A stretch of 47,249 bases of DNA from Candidatus Hydrogenedentota bacterium. Its GTDB lineage: Bacteria > Hydrogenedentota > Hydrogenedentia > Hydrogenedentales > CAILVY01. Location of the stretch: contig CAILVY010000385.1 in the NCBI GenBank assembly GCA_903837785.1, positions 1-47,249 of the forward strand, given 5' to 3'. The notes beneath the pieces are model-generated. The model made no database searches. It saw nothing but the letters and a program-made list of their open reading frames with translations, and was not told the origin of the DNA. Each line of letters opens with the position of its first letter. Position 1 is the stretch's first letter. A program made the translations under genes and the position numbers. Shown in pieces: positions 24,525 to 33,100 of the stretch.

Positions 24525-25256
24525 ATGATTCACGTTGCCGGACTAACCAAATTTTACGGCCCCATCGCGGCGCTCTCGGACGCCTCGTTTGATGTGGGCC
24601 AAGGCGAGATCATCGGTTTCCTCGGGCCGAACGGTGCAGGGAAGAGCACCGCGATGCGCATTCTGACGGGATTTGCCTCGGCCACGCGGGGCACCGCGCG
24701 GGTCGCAGGCTTTGAAGTCCACAGCAATCCGCTCGAAGTGAAGCGGCGGGTGGGCTATCTTCCGGAGCGGGTGCCGCTGTACGAAGAAATGACCGTGAAG
24801 GGTTTCTTGCGGTATGTGACGGAAGTGAAGGGGGTGCCGCGGATGGGCCGCACCGCGGAAGTGGGGCGCGTGATGGAACGTTGCGGCCTCGGGGAAATCG
24901 GCGGCCGGCTGATCCGGAATGTCTCGAAGGGTTTCCGTCAGCGCGTGGGGCTGGCGCAAGCCCTGGTCGGGAATCCCCCCGTGCTCATCCTTGACGAGCC
25001 GACGGTCGGCCTCGATCCGCGGCAGATCGTCGATATCCGCCAGATGATCAAGGATCTCGGCAAAGAACACACGGTGCTGCTCAGCACGCACATCCTGCCG
25101 GAAGTTGCGGTCGTGTGCGAGCGGGTCATCATCATCAACCAGGGACGGATAGTCACCCAGGACCGCCTGGAGAACCTTGCCGGCCCGGGCGCGTCGCGGA
25201 CCCTCGAAGACGCCTTCATACAAGCGATCTCGGCCGAGCGCCGGGAAGAAGGGTGA
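24525..25256 (+). CDS. GldA-like ABC transporter ATPase
   Basis: A 243-residue ATPase. Walker A GFLGPNGAGKSTAMRILTGF, Q-loop region VGYLPERVPLYEEMTVKGFL, signature VSKGFRQRVGLAQALVG, Walker B VLILDEPTVGLDPRQIVDI and the H-loop LLSTHILPEV are all present and intact. The arrangement is that of the ABC-2 'multidrug/gliding' group (GldA, NatA). The downstream genes give a GldA-GldF-GldG-like set. In Bacteroidetes GldAFG is tied to gliding; in most other phyla the same set has no known substrate, so gliding is not implied. The permease gene begins 10 nt after its stop. AGGA a few nt upstream of the ATG is a modest ribosome site. Confidence 0.9.
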   Translation: MIHVAGLTKFYGPIAALSDASFDVGQGEIIGFLGPNGAGKSTAMRILTGFASATRGTARVAGFEVHSNPLEVKRRVGYLPERVPLYEEMTVKGFLRYVTEVKGVPRMGRTAEVGRVMERCGLGEIGGRLIRNVSKGFRQRVGLAQALVGNPPVLILDEPTVGLDPRQIVDIRQMIKDLGKEHTVLLSTHILPEVAVVCERVIIINQGRIVTQDRLENLAGPGASRTLEDAFIQAISAERREEG

Positions 25257-25265
25257 GGCGGGATC

Positions 25266-26096
25266 ATGCGCAACACGTGGGCCGTATGCAAACGCGAGTT
25301 CAAGAGTTACTTTCTGACGCCCGTGGGCTATGTGCTCGTGGGGATGGTTTCGGCCATCACCGGCATGGCGTTCACCCTGTCCTTCCTGACCTTCGCCAAG
25401 ATTACCCAGTCGCCCGGCCAGTACAGTTACGCCACCGTGCCGGATTTCGAAGAAACATTCCTGAGCCCCTTCCTGGTCTTCTGCGGCATCCTGGTCATGT
25501 TTCTATCGCCCCTGATCACGATGCGTTCGATTGCCGAAGAGAAGCACCGGGGCACGATCGAATTGCTGCTCACGTATCCCTTGCGCGACCGCGAGATCAT
25601 TTTCGGGAAATACCTGGCGGCGATGGGCATGGTCCTGGTGATGCTCCTGCCGATGGCGGTGGACGTCTCGATCATGTCGTATTTCGTGAACGTTGAAACA
25701 CCCGTGCTGGTCTTCGGCGTAGTCACGGTCTTCCTCATGAGCGCCGCGTTTATCAGCCTGGGACTCTTCGTTTCCTCGCTCACGCACAACCAGATTACCT
25801 CCGCCGTGCTCTGCTTCGGCATCGTGCTGATGCTCTATGTCATCGGCAACATGGGCGGCGACCTGCCCAAGCAGGCGCCGATTCCCGAGTCGTGGCCCGC
25901 GGCGGCGGCCTCCGTGGCCGCGCCCGCCTATGTCCTTGCGCGGGCCGTCCTCGTGGAAATGTCGCTGGATGCGCACGCCAAGGAGATGGCGCAAGGCCTG
26001 TTTCAGCCCAAGGACGTGGCCTACTATGTGCTGCTTTCGGCCTTCTTCCTCTTCCTCACCTTCCGGTCGCTCGAGAGCCGGAATTGGAGGCGGTAA
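25266..26096 (+). CDS. GldF-like ABC-2 permease
   Basis: A 276-residue inner-membrane permease with about six hydrophobic helices. It begins MRNTWAVCKREFKSYFLTPV, the usual ABC-2 lead-in, and continues with GYVLVGMVSAITGMAFTLSF, MFLSPLITMRSIAEEKHRGT, IELLLTYPLRDREIIFGKYL and MGMVLVMLLPMAVDV. The segment TMRSIAEEKHRGTIELLLT is a hallmark of GldF/NosY-type permeases. It is co-transcribed with the ATPase and is followed 48 nt later by the GldG-like protein, with which it probably forms the membrane complex. Confidence 0.88.
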   Translation: MRNTWAVCKREFKSYFLTPVGYVLVGMVSAITGMAFTLSFLTFAKITQSPGQYSYATVPDFEETFLSPFLVFCGILVMFLSPLITMRSIAEEKHRGTIELLLTYPLRDREIIFGKYLAAMGMVLVMLLPMAVDVSIMSYFVNVETPVLVFGVVTVFLMSAAFISLGLFVSSLTHNQITSAVLCFGIVLMLYVIGNMGGDLPKQAPIPESWPAAAASVAAPAYVLARAVLVEMSLDAHAKEMAQGLFQPKDVAYYVLLSAFFLFLTFRSLESRNWRR

Positions 26097-26144
26097 CATG
26101 CACGCGACGCCTGATCCCGGAAAACCAGAAGAGACCGTGAACCC

Positions 26145-27806
26145 ATGATTCGGAATGTACTCGGTGTCATCGCCCTCGTCCTGCTGGCCCTGGCCATGAA
26201 TCTGCTCGTGAGCGGACAGCAGGCCATCTCGCCGTGGGTGCTCGGGCCGCTTGCGCTCGGGCTGTTCTGCGGGCTGGTCTGGGTGGCGCTGGTCGTGGGC
26301 AATGTGGCCGGGCGCGCCCGCTTCGAGGGCCGGGCCGCCGGCGGGCTGAATGCCGTGCTTTCGTCGATGCTCTTCTTCGGCATCTGCATCGTCCTCTACG
26401 CCTTTGTCCAGTCCTGGGACTTCACCCGGGACCTCACCCGGGAAGGCCGCCGCGATTTGTCGCCGCAGACGGTTCAGGTGCTGCGCGGGATGGCCAAAGA
26501 GGTCAAGGTGCTGTGCTTCTTCATCGACGTGCAGGATGAGCTGGTGCTGATTGCGCGCGACAAGACCCTGCGCTTTCTCGACCAGTGCCGGAAACACACG
26601 GACTTGCTGAAGGTCGAAATGCTGGATCCGCAGGTGGACCGCCAGCGGCTCGAAAGCCTGCAGGTGACGCACACGTCGCCGCAGGGCACCGTGATCATCA
26701 CCGCCGGCACGAAGCAGCGGGTCATCACGCTCTCCGGCGGCAGCCCGCGCATGGAAGAGCGCGATTTCACGAACGCACTCGTCAATGTCCTGCGGGATGC
26801 CGAGCCCAAGGTGTGTTTTCTGACCGGGCACCACGAACGCGATATCCTGGACGAAACGGAGAACGGCGCCTCGATGCTGAAGAATCTGCTCGAAGGCGAG
26901 TCCTACAAGACCGATCGCATCGGCATCAAGATCACCGCCCCGGAGATTCCGTCGGATTGCGACATTCTGGTGCTCAACAATCCCACCGGCGACTTGCATC
27001 CCCAGGAAATGCGAGCGGCTTCGGAGTATGTGGACCGCGGCGGCCGGCTCTTCATGATGATCGACCCCTGGAAGAGCGTGCGCGCGGGTTCGGGCTCCGA
27101 GCAGATGCGCCCCTGGCTCGAGAGCCACTGCGGCATAGTGCTCGGGAGCGACATGGCCATCAGTGATCAGCAGAAGGTGCCGTGGCAGATGGAACTGACG
27201 ACGGACAAGCGCCCCTTTCAGAGCCTGGACTCCGGGTTCCTGGCGTTCCAGGGCAGCTTCTTCGCCGATCATCCCATCACCCGGGGATTCGGGCAGACGA
27301 TGGTGTTCATGGCGTGCCGGACGGTTCGCGCGGCCGACAAGCTGTACGACGGTGTATCCGTGACGCCGCTGTTGCGCACCACCCCGGATTTCTGGGGGGA
27401 GACGGATGTGGCCAAGGTAGCCGAGACGCGTCAGGCCCAGCATGGCCCGAATGAGACCTCGGGCCCGCTGACGCTGGCGGTTGCGGCGTCCATCAAGACG
27501 GCGCAGGAGCAGGTGGCGGCCGGCCGGCCGCGCGAGGCGCGCGTGGTGGTGGTGGGCGACTCGGAGTTCGCCTCGAACGAGGGCATGCATGTGCCCGGCA
27601 ATTTCAATTTCGTATTGAACACCTTCGCCTGGCTCAGCGAGCGTGACGAATTGATTGCCATACGCGCCTCGGGCAAGGAAGACGTCCCCATCGTTCTTTC
27701 GAGCGCCCAACAGCGGGCCATTGCATGGGTCTCAATTCTGTTCACGGTCCAGGTGGTGGTGATTGCCGGGCTTCTCATGCGCTGGAACCGGAGGAAGCAT
27801 CAATGA
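26145..27806 (+). CDS. GldG-like ABC auxiliary protein (ABC_transp_aux)
   Basis: A 553-residue membrane protein. Three N-terminal helices (MIRNVLGVIALVLLALAMNL; VLGPLALGLFCGLVWVALVV; VLSSMLFFGICIVLYAFVQS) are followed by a long extracytoplasmic GldG domain. It includes DLTREGRRDLSPQTVQVLRG, LCFFIDVQDELVLIARDKTL, CFLTGHHERDILDE, DCDILVLNNPTGDLHPQEM and DRGGRLFMMIDPWKS. It ends in a single helix, WVSILFTVQVVVIAGLLMRW, with a basic tail. The domain layout and order match GldG and the DUF4350/ABC_transp_aux group. The next gene's ATG overlaps its stop (ATGA), a sign of translational coupling. Confidence 0.85.
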   Translation: MIRNVLGVIALVLLALAMNLLVSGQQAISPWVLGPLALGLFCGLVWVALVVGNVAGRARFEGRAAGGLNAVLSSMLFFGICIVLYAFVQSWDFTRDLTREGRRDLSPQTVQVLRGMAKEVKVLCFFIDVQDELVLIARDKTLRFLDQCRKHTDLLKVEMLDPQVDRQRLESLQVTHTSPQGTVIITAGTKQRVITLSGGSPRMEERDFTNALVNVLRDAEPKVCFLTGHHERDILDETENGASMLKNLLEGESYKTDRIGIKITAPEIPSDCDILVLNNPTGDLHPQEMRAASEYVDRGGRLFMMIDPWKSVRAGSGSEQMRPWLESHCGIVLGSDMAISDQQKVPWQMELTTDKRPFQSLDSGFLAFQGSFFADHPITRGFGQTMVFMACRTVRAADKLYDGVSVTPLLRTTPDFWGETDVAKVAETRQAQHGPNETSGPLTLAVAASIKTAQEQVAAGRPREARVVVVGDSEFASNEGMHVPGNFNFVLNTFAWLSERDELIAIRASGKEDVPIVLSSAQQRAIAWVSILFTVQVVVIAGLLMRWNRRKHQ

Positions 27807-29647
27807 AGTTCCGGACCACGTTGTTGATGGCCGTGGTGCTGGCGGTGCTCTGCGCCGCGTTCTGGGGGATGAAGTATCAACAGGCGCGCAGCCATCAGCA
27901 ATCCATCGAAGCCAAGCGCCTGTTCCATTTCGACGGCGTGGCCGTGCGCCGCCTCGAGATCGGGCGGATGAATGAAACGGCCAGCGCGGCCGAACGCCGC
28001 CCGGACGGCAAATGGACCATGGTCAAGCCCGACCCCGCGATCCTTCCGCTCGATGCGCTTTGGGACCGGGTGGCGAACCATCTGGCCCAGCTCTCCAACG
28101 AGCGGGAAATCGCCCCCGGCAGCGCCGACCTGAAAACCTTCGGGCTGGGCGAGCCGGCATTGCGCGTGGCGGCGGAAACGGAGAGCGGGGGGGCGATTTC
28201 GCTGCTTTTCGGCGATTTGGATCCCACGCAGAAATACCGTTACACGCGTTTGAATGACGGCCCCATCTTCCTCGTGGCGAAGGATGAATTCTTCGAACTC
28301 GATCGCTCCCTGAACGACTTGCGCGACCGGTTCCTGGTGAATGACCGTGAATCCGCGATTCTCCGCATCGAATTCGCCCGCATCTGGACCGGCAAAGGCG
28401 GCGCCAAGATGAAGGATCCGCCGCCCGTCGGATCGGAATCCGTTCCGGTCACCCTCACCCGGGCCTCAAAGGATGCCGCATGGCGCCTGGAATCCCCGGT
28501 TCAGGCCCTGGCGGACCAGGAGAAGGTGGACGCTCTCACGAAGGAAGTGCAGTTCGCGATGGGCGAGGGATTCGTGGATCATCCGGCGAAGCTGGGCGAT
28601 TTCGGCCTGGACCCTGCCAGCGTCCGAATCTCGATACGCAACGAAGCAAGTCCCCAGGATCAGACCCTCTACGTCGGCGATTCCCCCAAGAATAAACCGG
28701 GCCGGGTCTACCTCAAACGCGCGGACTGGCACGCCGTCTGTACAGTCGACGCCCACCTCGTATCGCTTTTCCCGGAGACCCCGGAAGCGTTCCGCGACCG
28801 GCGCCTGCTCAGCCACGCGGCCAGTGATATCCGCTCGCTCGAATACGTCTCGCAAGGCAACAGTTTTCTTGTCGAAAAGGACGAACAGAACGCCTGGAAG
28901 CTCACGCGCCCCGATCAGCCGGGCACCGATCCCCAGGCCATCTCCGAGTACATCGCCCGCGTCAAGGGGGCCGTGGCCGCCTCGTTTCCCGAGGGCACCC
29001 TCGAATCCACCGGCCTGGACGCGCCGGAAGTCACGATCACGATGCGCTATGCCGGCAGCGATGAACCGGGCGTTATCCGGATCAAGCCCGACCCGAGCGA
29101 GGCCGGCTACTACTTCGCCACGCAGGACACCGGCGCCATCGTGCGCTTGTACCGCAATCAGATTGACGGGCTTATCGCCGATTCGACGGTCTTTCGCCGC
29201 CGCGACCTTCTATCGTTCCGCAAGCCCGATGCCTTCCGCATCGAACTCGCGTTCGAAGGCCAGGGCTTTGTCTTCGAATCAGCCCACGGACAATGGGTGG
29301 TCAAGACCCCGGAACACAAGATTCTCTCCAGCCAGAATGACATGGATCTCCTGCTCGACGCCCTTTCGTCGGTTTACGCGGTCGCGCAGGAACAGCAAGC
29401 CGGCGAGGATCTGGCGGTGTACGGCCTGCAACAGCCCTTGTTCCGCGTTTACATCAACACCCGGCCCGCCGACGACCCCAACGCCGCGCCCGCGCTCCTG
29501 GGGCCTTTCTCCATTGGCAAGGCCGCGCCCGACGATCCCCAGCACCGCTTCGCCTCCTCGGCCAGCCGCCCCGGCGTCTACCGGGTCAAACAGGAGTTGA
29601 TTGACGTGGTGCGCGAGACACTCAAGGGGGTCAAGGACGCCGCTTGA
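27803..29647 (+). CDS. DUF4340 domain protein, membrane-anchored
   Basis: A 614-residue protein with one N-terminal helix (FRTTLLMAVVLAVLCAAFWG) and a long extracytoplasmic part. Repeated stretches of the DUF4340 type are LLFGDLDPTQKYRYTRLNDG, TLYVGDSPKNKPGRVYLKR, and VIRIKPDPSEAGYYFATQDT with DLLSFRKPDAFRIELAF. DUF4340 proteins are regularly encoded directly after GldG-like genes; their role is unknown. It overlaps the GldG-like gene by 4 nt (ATGA) and is the last gene of the operon. ATG 27803 is chosen because GGAGG lies 9-13 nt upstream and upstream in-frame sequence belongs to the preceding gene. Confidence 0.87.
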   Translation: MKFRTTLLMAVVLAVLCAAFWGMKYQQARSHQQSIEAKRLFHFDGVAVRRLEIGRMNETASAAERRPDGKWTMVKPDPAILPLDALWDRVANHLAQLSNEREIAPGSADLKTFGLGEPALRVAAETESGGAISLLFGDLDPTQKYRYTRLNDGPIFLVAKDEFFELDRSLNDLRDRFLVNDRESAILRIEFARIWTGKGGAKMKDPPPVGSESVPVTLTRASKDAAWRLESPVQALADQEKVDALTKEVQFAMGEGFVDHPAKLGDFGLDPASVRISIRNEASPQDQTLYVGDSPKNKPGRVYLKRADWHAVCTVDAHLVSLFPETPEAFRDRRLLSHAASDIRSLEYVSQGNSFLVEKDEQNAWKLTRPDQPGTDPQAISEYIARVKGAVAASFPEGTLESTGLDAPEVTITMRYAGSDEPGVIRIKPDPSEAGYYFATQDTGAIVRLYRNQIDGLIADSTVFRRRDLLSFRKPDAFRIELAFEGQGFVFESAHGQWVVKTPEHKILSSQNDMDLLLDALSSVYAVAQEQQAGEDLAVYGLQQPLFRVYINTRPADDPNAAPALLGPFSIGKAAPDDPQHRFASSASRPGVYRVKQELIDVVRETLKGVKDAA

Positions 29648-29891
29648 GTGCCCGTCCCGGCCGGAGAGGATGTCAGGCCCGGTGCACCGTCGGCCGAATG
29701 CTTCGCTTGACCTGTCGGCCCACGGGAACCGCTTCGATTCCCGGGGACGATTTCCGGTAGGCCTTTCCGGCCCTGCTCCCGGGCTGCTTTCCCGGAATTT
29801 ATTGACAAAAATAAAGAAATCTGCCAAGCCACCGTTGGCCGAAAAGCGACATAAATGCAAGTAATTTAGGGAATTGCAGGGGCTTTCTCTA

Positions 29892-29920
29892 TTGACACGC
29901 ACGGTGGGCTATGTTATAAG
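29892..29920 (+). promoter_or_regulatory. Near-consensus sigma70 promoter for the giant protein gene
   Basis: TTGACA (29892-29897), exactly 17 nt, then TATAAG (29915-29920): a perfect -35 and a 5/6 -10. Start of transcription would be near 29927, giving a leader of about 245 nt. Confidence 0.85.
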
Positions 29921-30008
29921 AGACGAAGCTTACACTCGGGGAGATTTATACGTTTTGATCGTCTGGCAGGGAGTATCAGGCGGTGCGGTGGTGTGCTCGG
30001 ACGGAAGG

Positions 30009-30036
30009 GAGCCGGGTAAGAGGCTCGTTTTTTCTT
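30009..30036 (+). terminator. Intrinsic-terminator-like hairpin inside the leader (attenuator candidate)
   Basis: GAGCC, loop GGGTAAGA, GGCTC is followed by GTTTTTTCTT. It lies about 85-100 nt after the predicted transcription start and about 135 nt before the start codon. The stem is short (5 bp), so it may be only partly efficient. Confidence 0.5.
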
Positions 30037-30170
30037 CTGTTGCAGCTGCCATTCCAGCACGCCGTGCCGTGCTTTTCCCCGCCCACACGCTGTGACTGAC
30101 ATATGAGGAACGCATTCTCACCGCCGCAGGGCGGGGGGTGGTTTTCTGTTTGCCCAAGGAGAAACGAATC

Positions 30171-33100
30171 GTGAGTATCAAGTACGGCGCGACGGTTTGC
30201 CTGGCAATGGCGGCCTTGGCATGGCTTGGGATGGTCGGTGCGGCGCCCCAGGCGTGGGCGGCGGAGGCCCCGGATGGCGCCGCTTCCGAAGCGCAGCCCG
30301 CCGCGGCCAAGGCAAGTTTTGCCTGCGAGGGCAATCTCCTGCTGGACCCCAGTTTTGAAGCGGGCTCCACCGACAACCCGAACTGGGAGGCCAGTGCCGC
30401 GGGCGCGGCTTCGCCGTTGTGCAACATCGATTGCGGCGGCACGCTGCACGCGCGCACCGGCGACTGGTGGCTGGGCTTCGGCGGCAACGCCGACGCCGAT
30501 ACGGATGCGGCCGTGTGGCAGGCCGTGACCCTTCCCAAGAGCGAAGCGGCGACACTGACCTTCTACCTTGCGATGCCGGCGGTGACCGCGGGCTCCTATG
30601 TCCGCGTCTCTGTAGACAACGCCCTCGTGTTCCAGGCAACAGACGCCGAAGCCGCCTCCTACGCCGCCTACAAACGGGCCTCCGTGGATGTCAAAGCCTT
30701 CGCGGATGGCGCCGCGCACACCCTTCGTTTCGAAGGCCACACCACGGCCGGCGGCCCCGCCGACATCTTCGTGGACGACGTCTGCCTGAACACCCTGCCC
30801 GACGAGACCAAGGCGGCGCCCCCGGTGCCGTTGCTCGGAGTGGTAGATGCCTATTCCAGTTCCGCGATTCACATCGCCTGGGAGGATGTGGCCGGTGAGA
30901 CCGCTTACGAACTGGAACGAAGCATGGTGGAAACGGGCGGGTTCGTGCGCATCGCCACGCTGCCCGTGGATACGATTTCCTATGAAGACACCGGGCTTTC
31001 CTCGGCCCAGCAGTATTGCTATCGCCTCCGGGCGCTCAACGGTGCCGAGGCGTCGGCCTACTCCGTGGTCCGGTGCACGCATACCTACTGCATCCTGACC
31101 GTGCAGATCTCCCCTGGCTCCGGCACCAGTTCGGTGGCCGGCACCAACATCAACTGTCCCCTGGAGAATTGCGTTGCAGAGTATCCGTACAACACCACGA
31201 TCAGCCTGAATGCGATACCGGATGCCGTCCACACCTTCGATCACTGGACGGGGATCACGGGGGACACCTCCAATCCATCCACTTCCCTCATCATGAATCA
31301 GAACCGGACGGTGATGGCCACTTTTGCGCCGATCGCGCCCAACCGGCCCTCGGCGCTGCGGGTCCGGCCGGTTCCGAGCGCATCGCCGGGAATTACCCCC
31401 CCGAGTTCCGTGCTGGAGATATCGTGGTCGGACAACTCGACGAACGAAGCGCGGTTTGAACTCCAGGTTGCTCCGGCGTCCGGTGGACCGTGGGAGGATG
31501 TTCCCATCTCGCTGCCGGCGGATACGACGAGCACAGAGCACAACGAACTGAGTTCCGCCACAGAGTACTTCTATCGCGTACGCGCCTGCAATGACACGGG
31601 ATGCTCCGACTGGTCGACCGTGGCGAGTGCCTTTACCTTCGGCATCTTGACCGTGACCAAAACCTACATCGGCGGCGCGGGCGACGGCACGGTCACCGGG
31701 ACCGGGGGGCCGGGAACGCCCGGGGGCAGCGGCATCAATTGCGGCACCGACTGCGTGGAAGAGTATTCGATCAACGATCTCTACAATTACAGCAGCGACG
31801 TTCTTTTGGAGGCGGTGCCGGACAGCCAGTCGGTCTTTGTCCGATGGGAAGGCCTCACCAATCCCAAGGATGAGTTTGATCCCGAGAACAGGACCAATTG
31901 CACCGTGTACATGAGCGGCAACCGCTTCATCACCGCGATCTTCACGAATAATCTCTGCAGCGCGGCAACACTGACGTTCACGGTATCGGGCGACTTCGTC
32001 ATTCCGCCGTTGATCGATCTCTGCCCCTATGTGTCGCCGCCGCCCGATTTCGATCCGACGCAGATCCAGTGGTTCATCACGGCGCCGGATCCCGAAGCCA
32101 CCGATGGCATCTATACGTTCCCGACCCAGTTTTCGGTGCCGTGGGTGGCCAACCCCCTGATCCCGACGGCGGGCGAGTGTACGACCGTGGGCTGCTCGGA
32201 ATACCCATACATGCAGCAGCCGGGGAAATACATCATCGGAATGCGCGTGACGTTTACGTCGCGGCTGGATGGCAGCTCGTTCGTGTGTCCGCCCGAAGAC
32301 CGGCCGCCGTACATTCCGCCGGATCCGGCAAATACCGCTCAGCCGCTGTCCCCGGAAATCAAGCAGAACGCCGCGAATTTCGATGCCGAAGGCCTGATCT
32401 GCGATACGGACTCGCAGGGCCTGGTGCCGATGAACGATTGGGTGCCGCTCTTCTGGTTTGACATGAGCTACGGCGACGACCGGGCGCCGCGCGTGCTGAC
32501 CTACCTCGAATACAGCATCCACAGCGATTTCGCGCCCTCGCGCCCCTACGTCCGTTCGGGCGATTCGCCGGTGGAAGATGACATCTATGAGTTTGGCCTC
32601 TTCGTGGACAGCGGCCCCAAAAGCGAGCCGGACAAGACGCTGATTGCAGACGACGACGGGCGGCTGGTGTATTCCTCGAGTGTGGGGGGATTCTTCCTCG
32701 ACAATGGAAGCTTCTTCAACACGCATGATTACAAGCCCTTGCTCACGTGGGACAACCACGGTTTTCCGTATGAAATGCCGGATGCCGGCGGGCACTACAG
32801 CATCAACGACGGCCACTACCGCCTCAGTTTCACCTTTGACCCGCGTCCGCTCCCCATCGGCACCGACCCCAACTCGATCGGTCCGGAGAATTTCTACCCG
32901 TATCAAATCAACGGATTCCACTGCCAGGACCCCTTTTCCCTCGACAACCCCAAGTTCCCCTTCCTGAAGACCACGACCAACTACCCGGGCGCTCCGCTGC
33001 TCTTTGCCTATCCGGGCATCGATCCGCAAAGCGTGATGCTAAACTGGGTGACCGCGGCGCACGAACCGCATCGGGGATTCATTGTGGCGATGCGCCTGTC

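Larger units (their letters stand above)
29648..30170. other. Long regulatory leader region before the giant secreted protein gene
   Basis: A 523-nt gap with no credible gene. It holds an AT-rich stretch (29795-29880), a near-consensus promoter (29892-29920), a hairpin with T-run (30009-30036) and a second small hairpin, CCGCC-GCAG-GGCGG (30121-30134), followed by GTTTTCTGTTT just before the ribosome site. A weak CCGGG/CCCGG stem at 29779-29795 could end the DUF4340 operon. I cannot match the leader to a known riboswitch. Confidence 0.6.

Noticed and set aside
29926-30036. Possible cyclic-di-GMP or other known riboswitch in the giant gene leader
   Set aside because: The GCCGGGTAAG stretch slightly recalls a GEMM element, but the conserved core and pairing are absent; kept only as an unassigned attenuator candidate.
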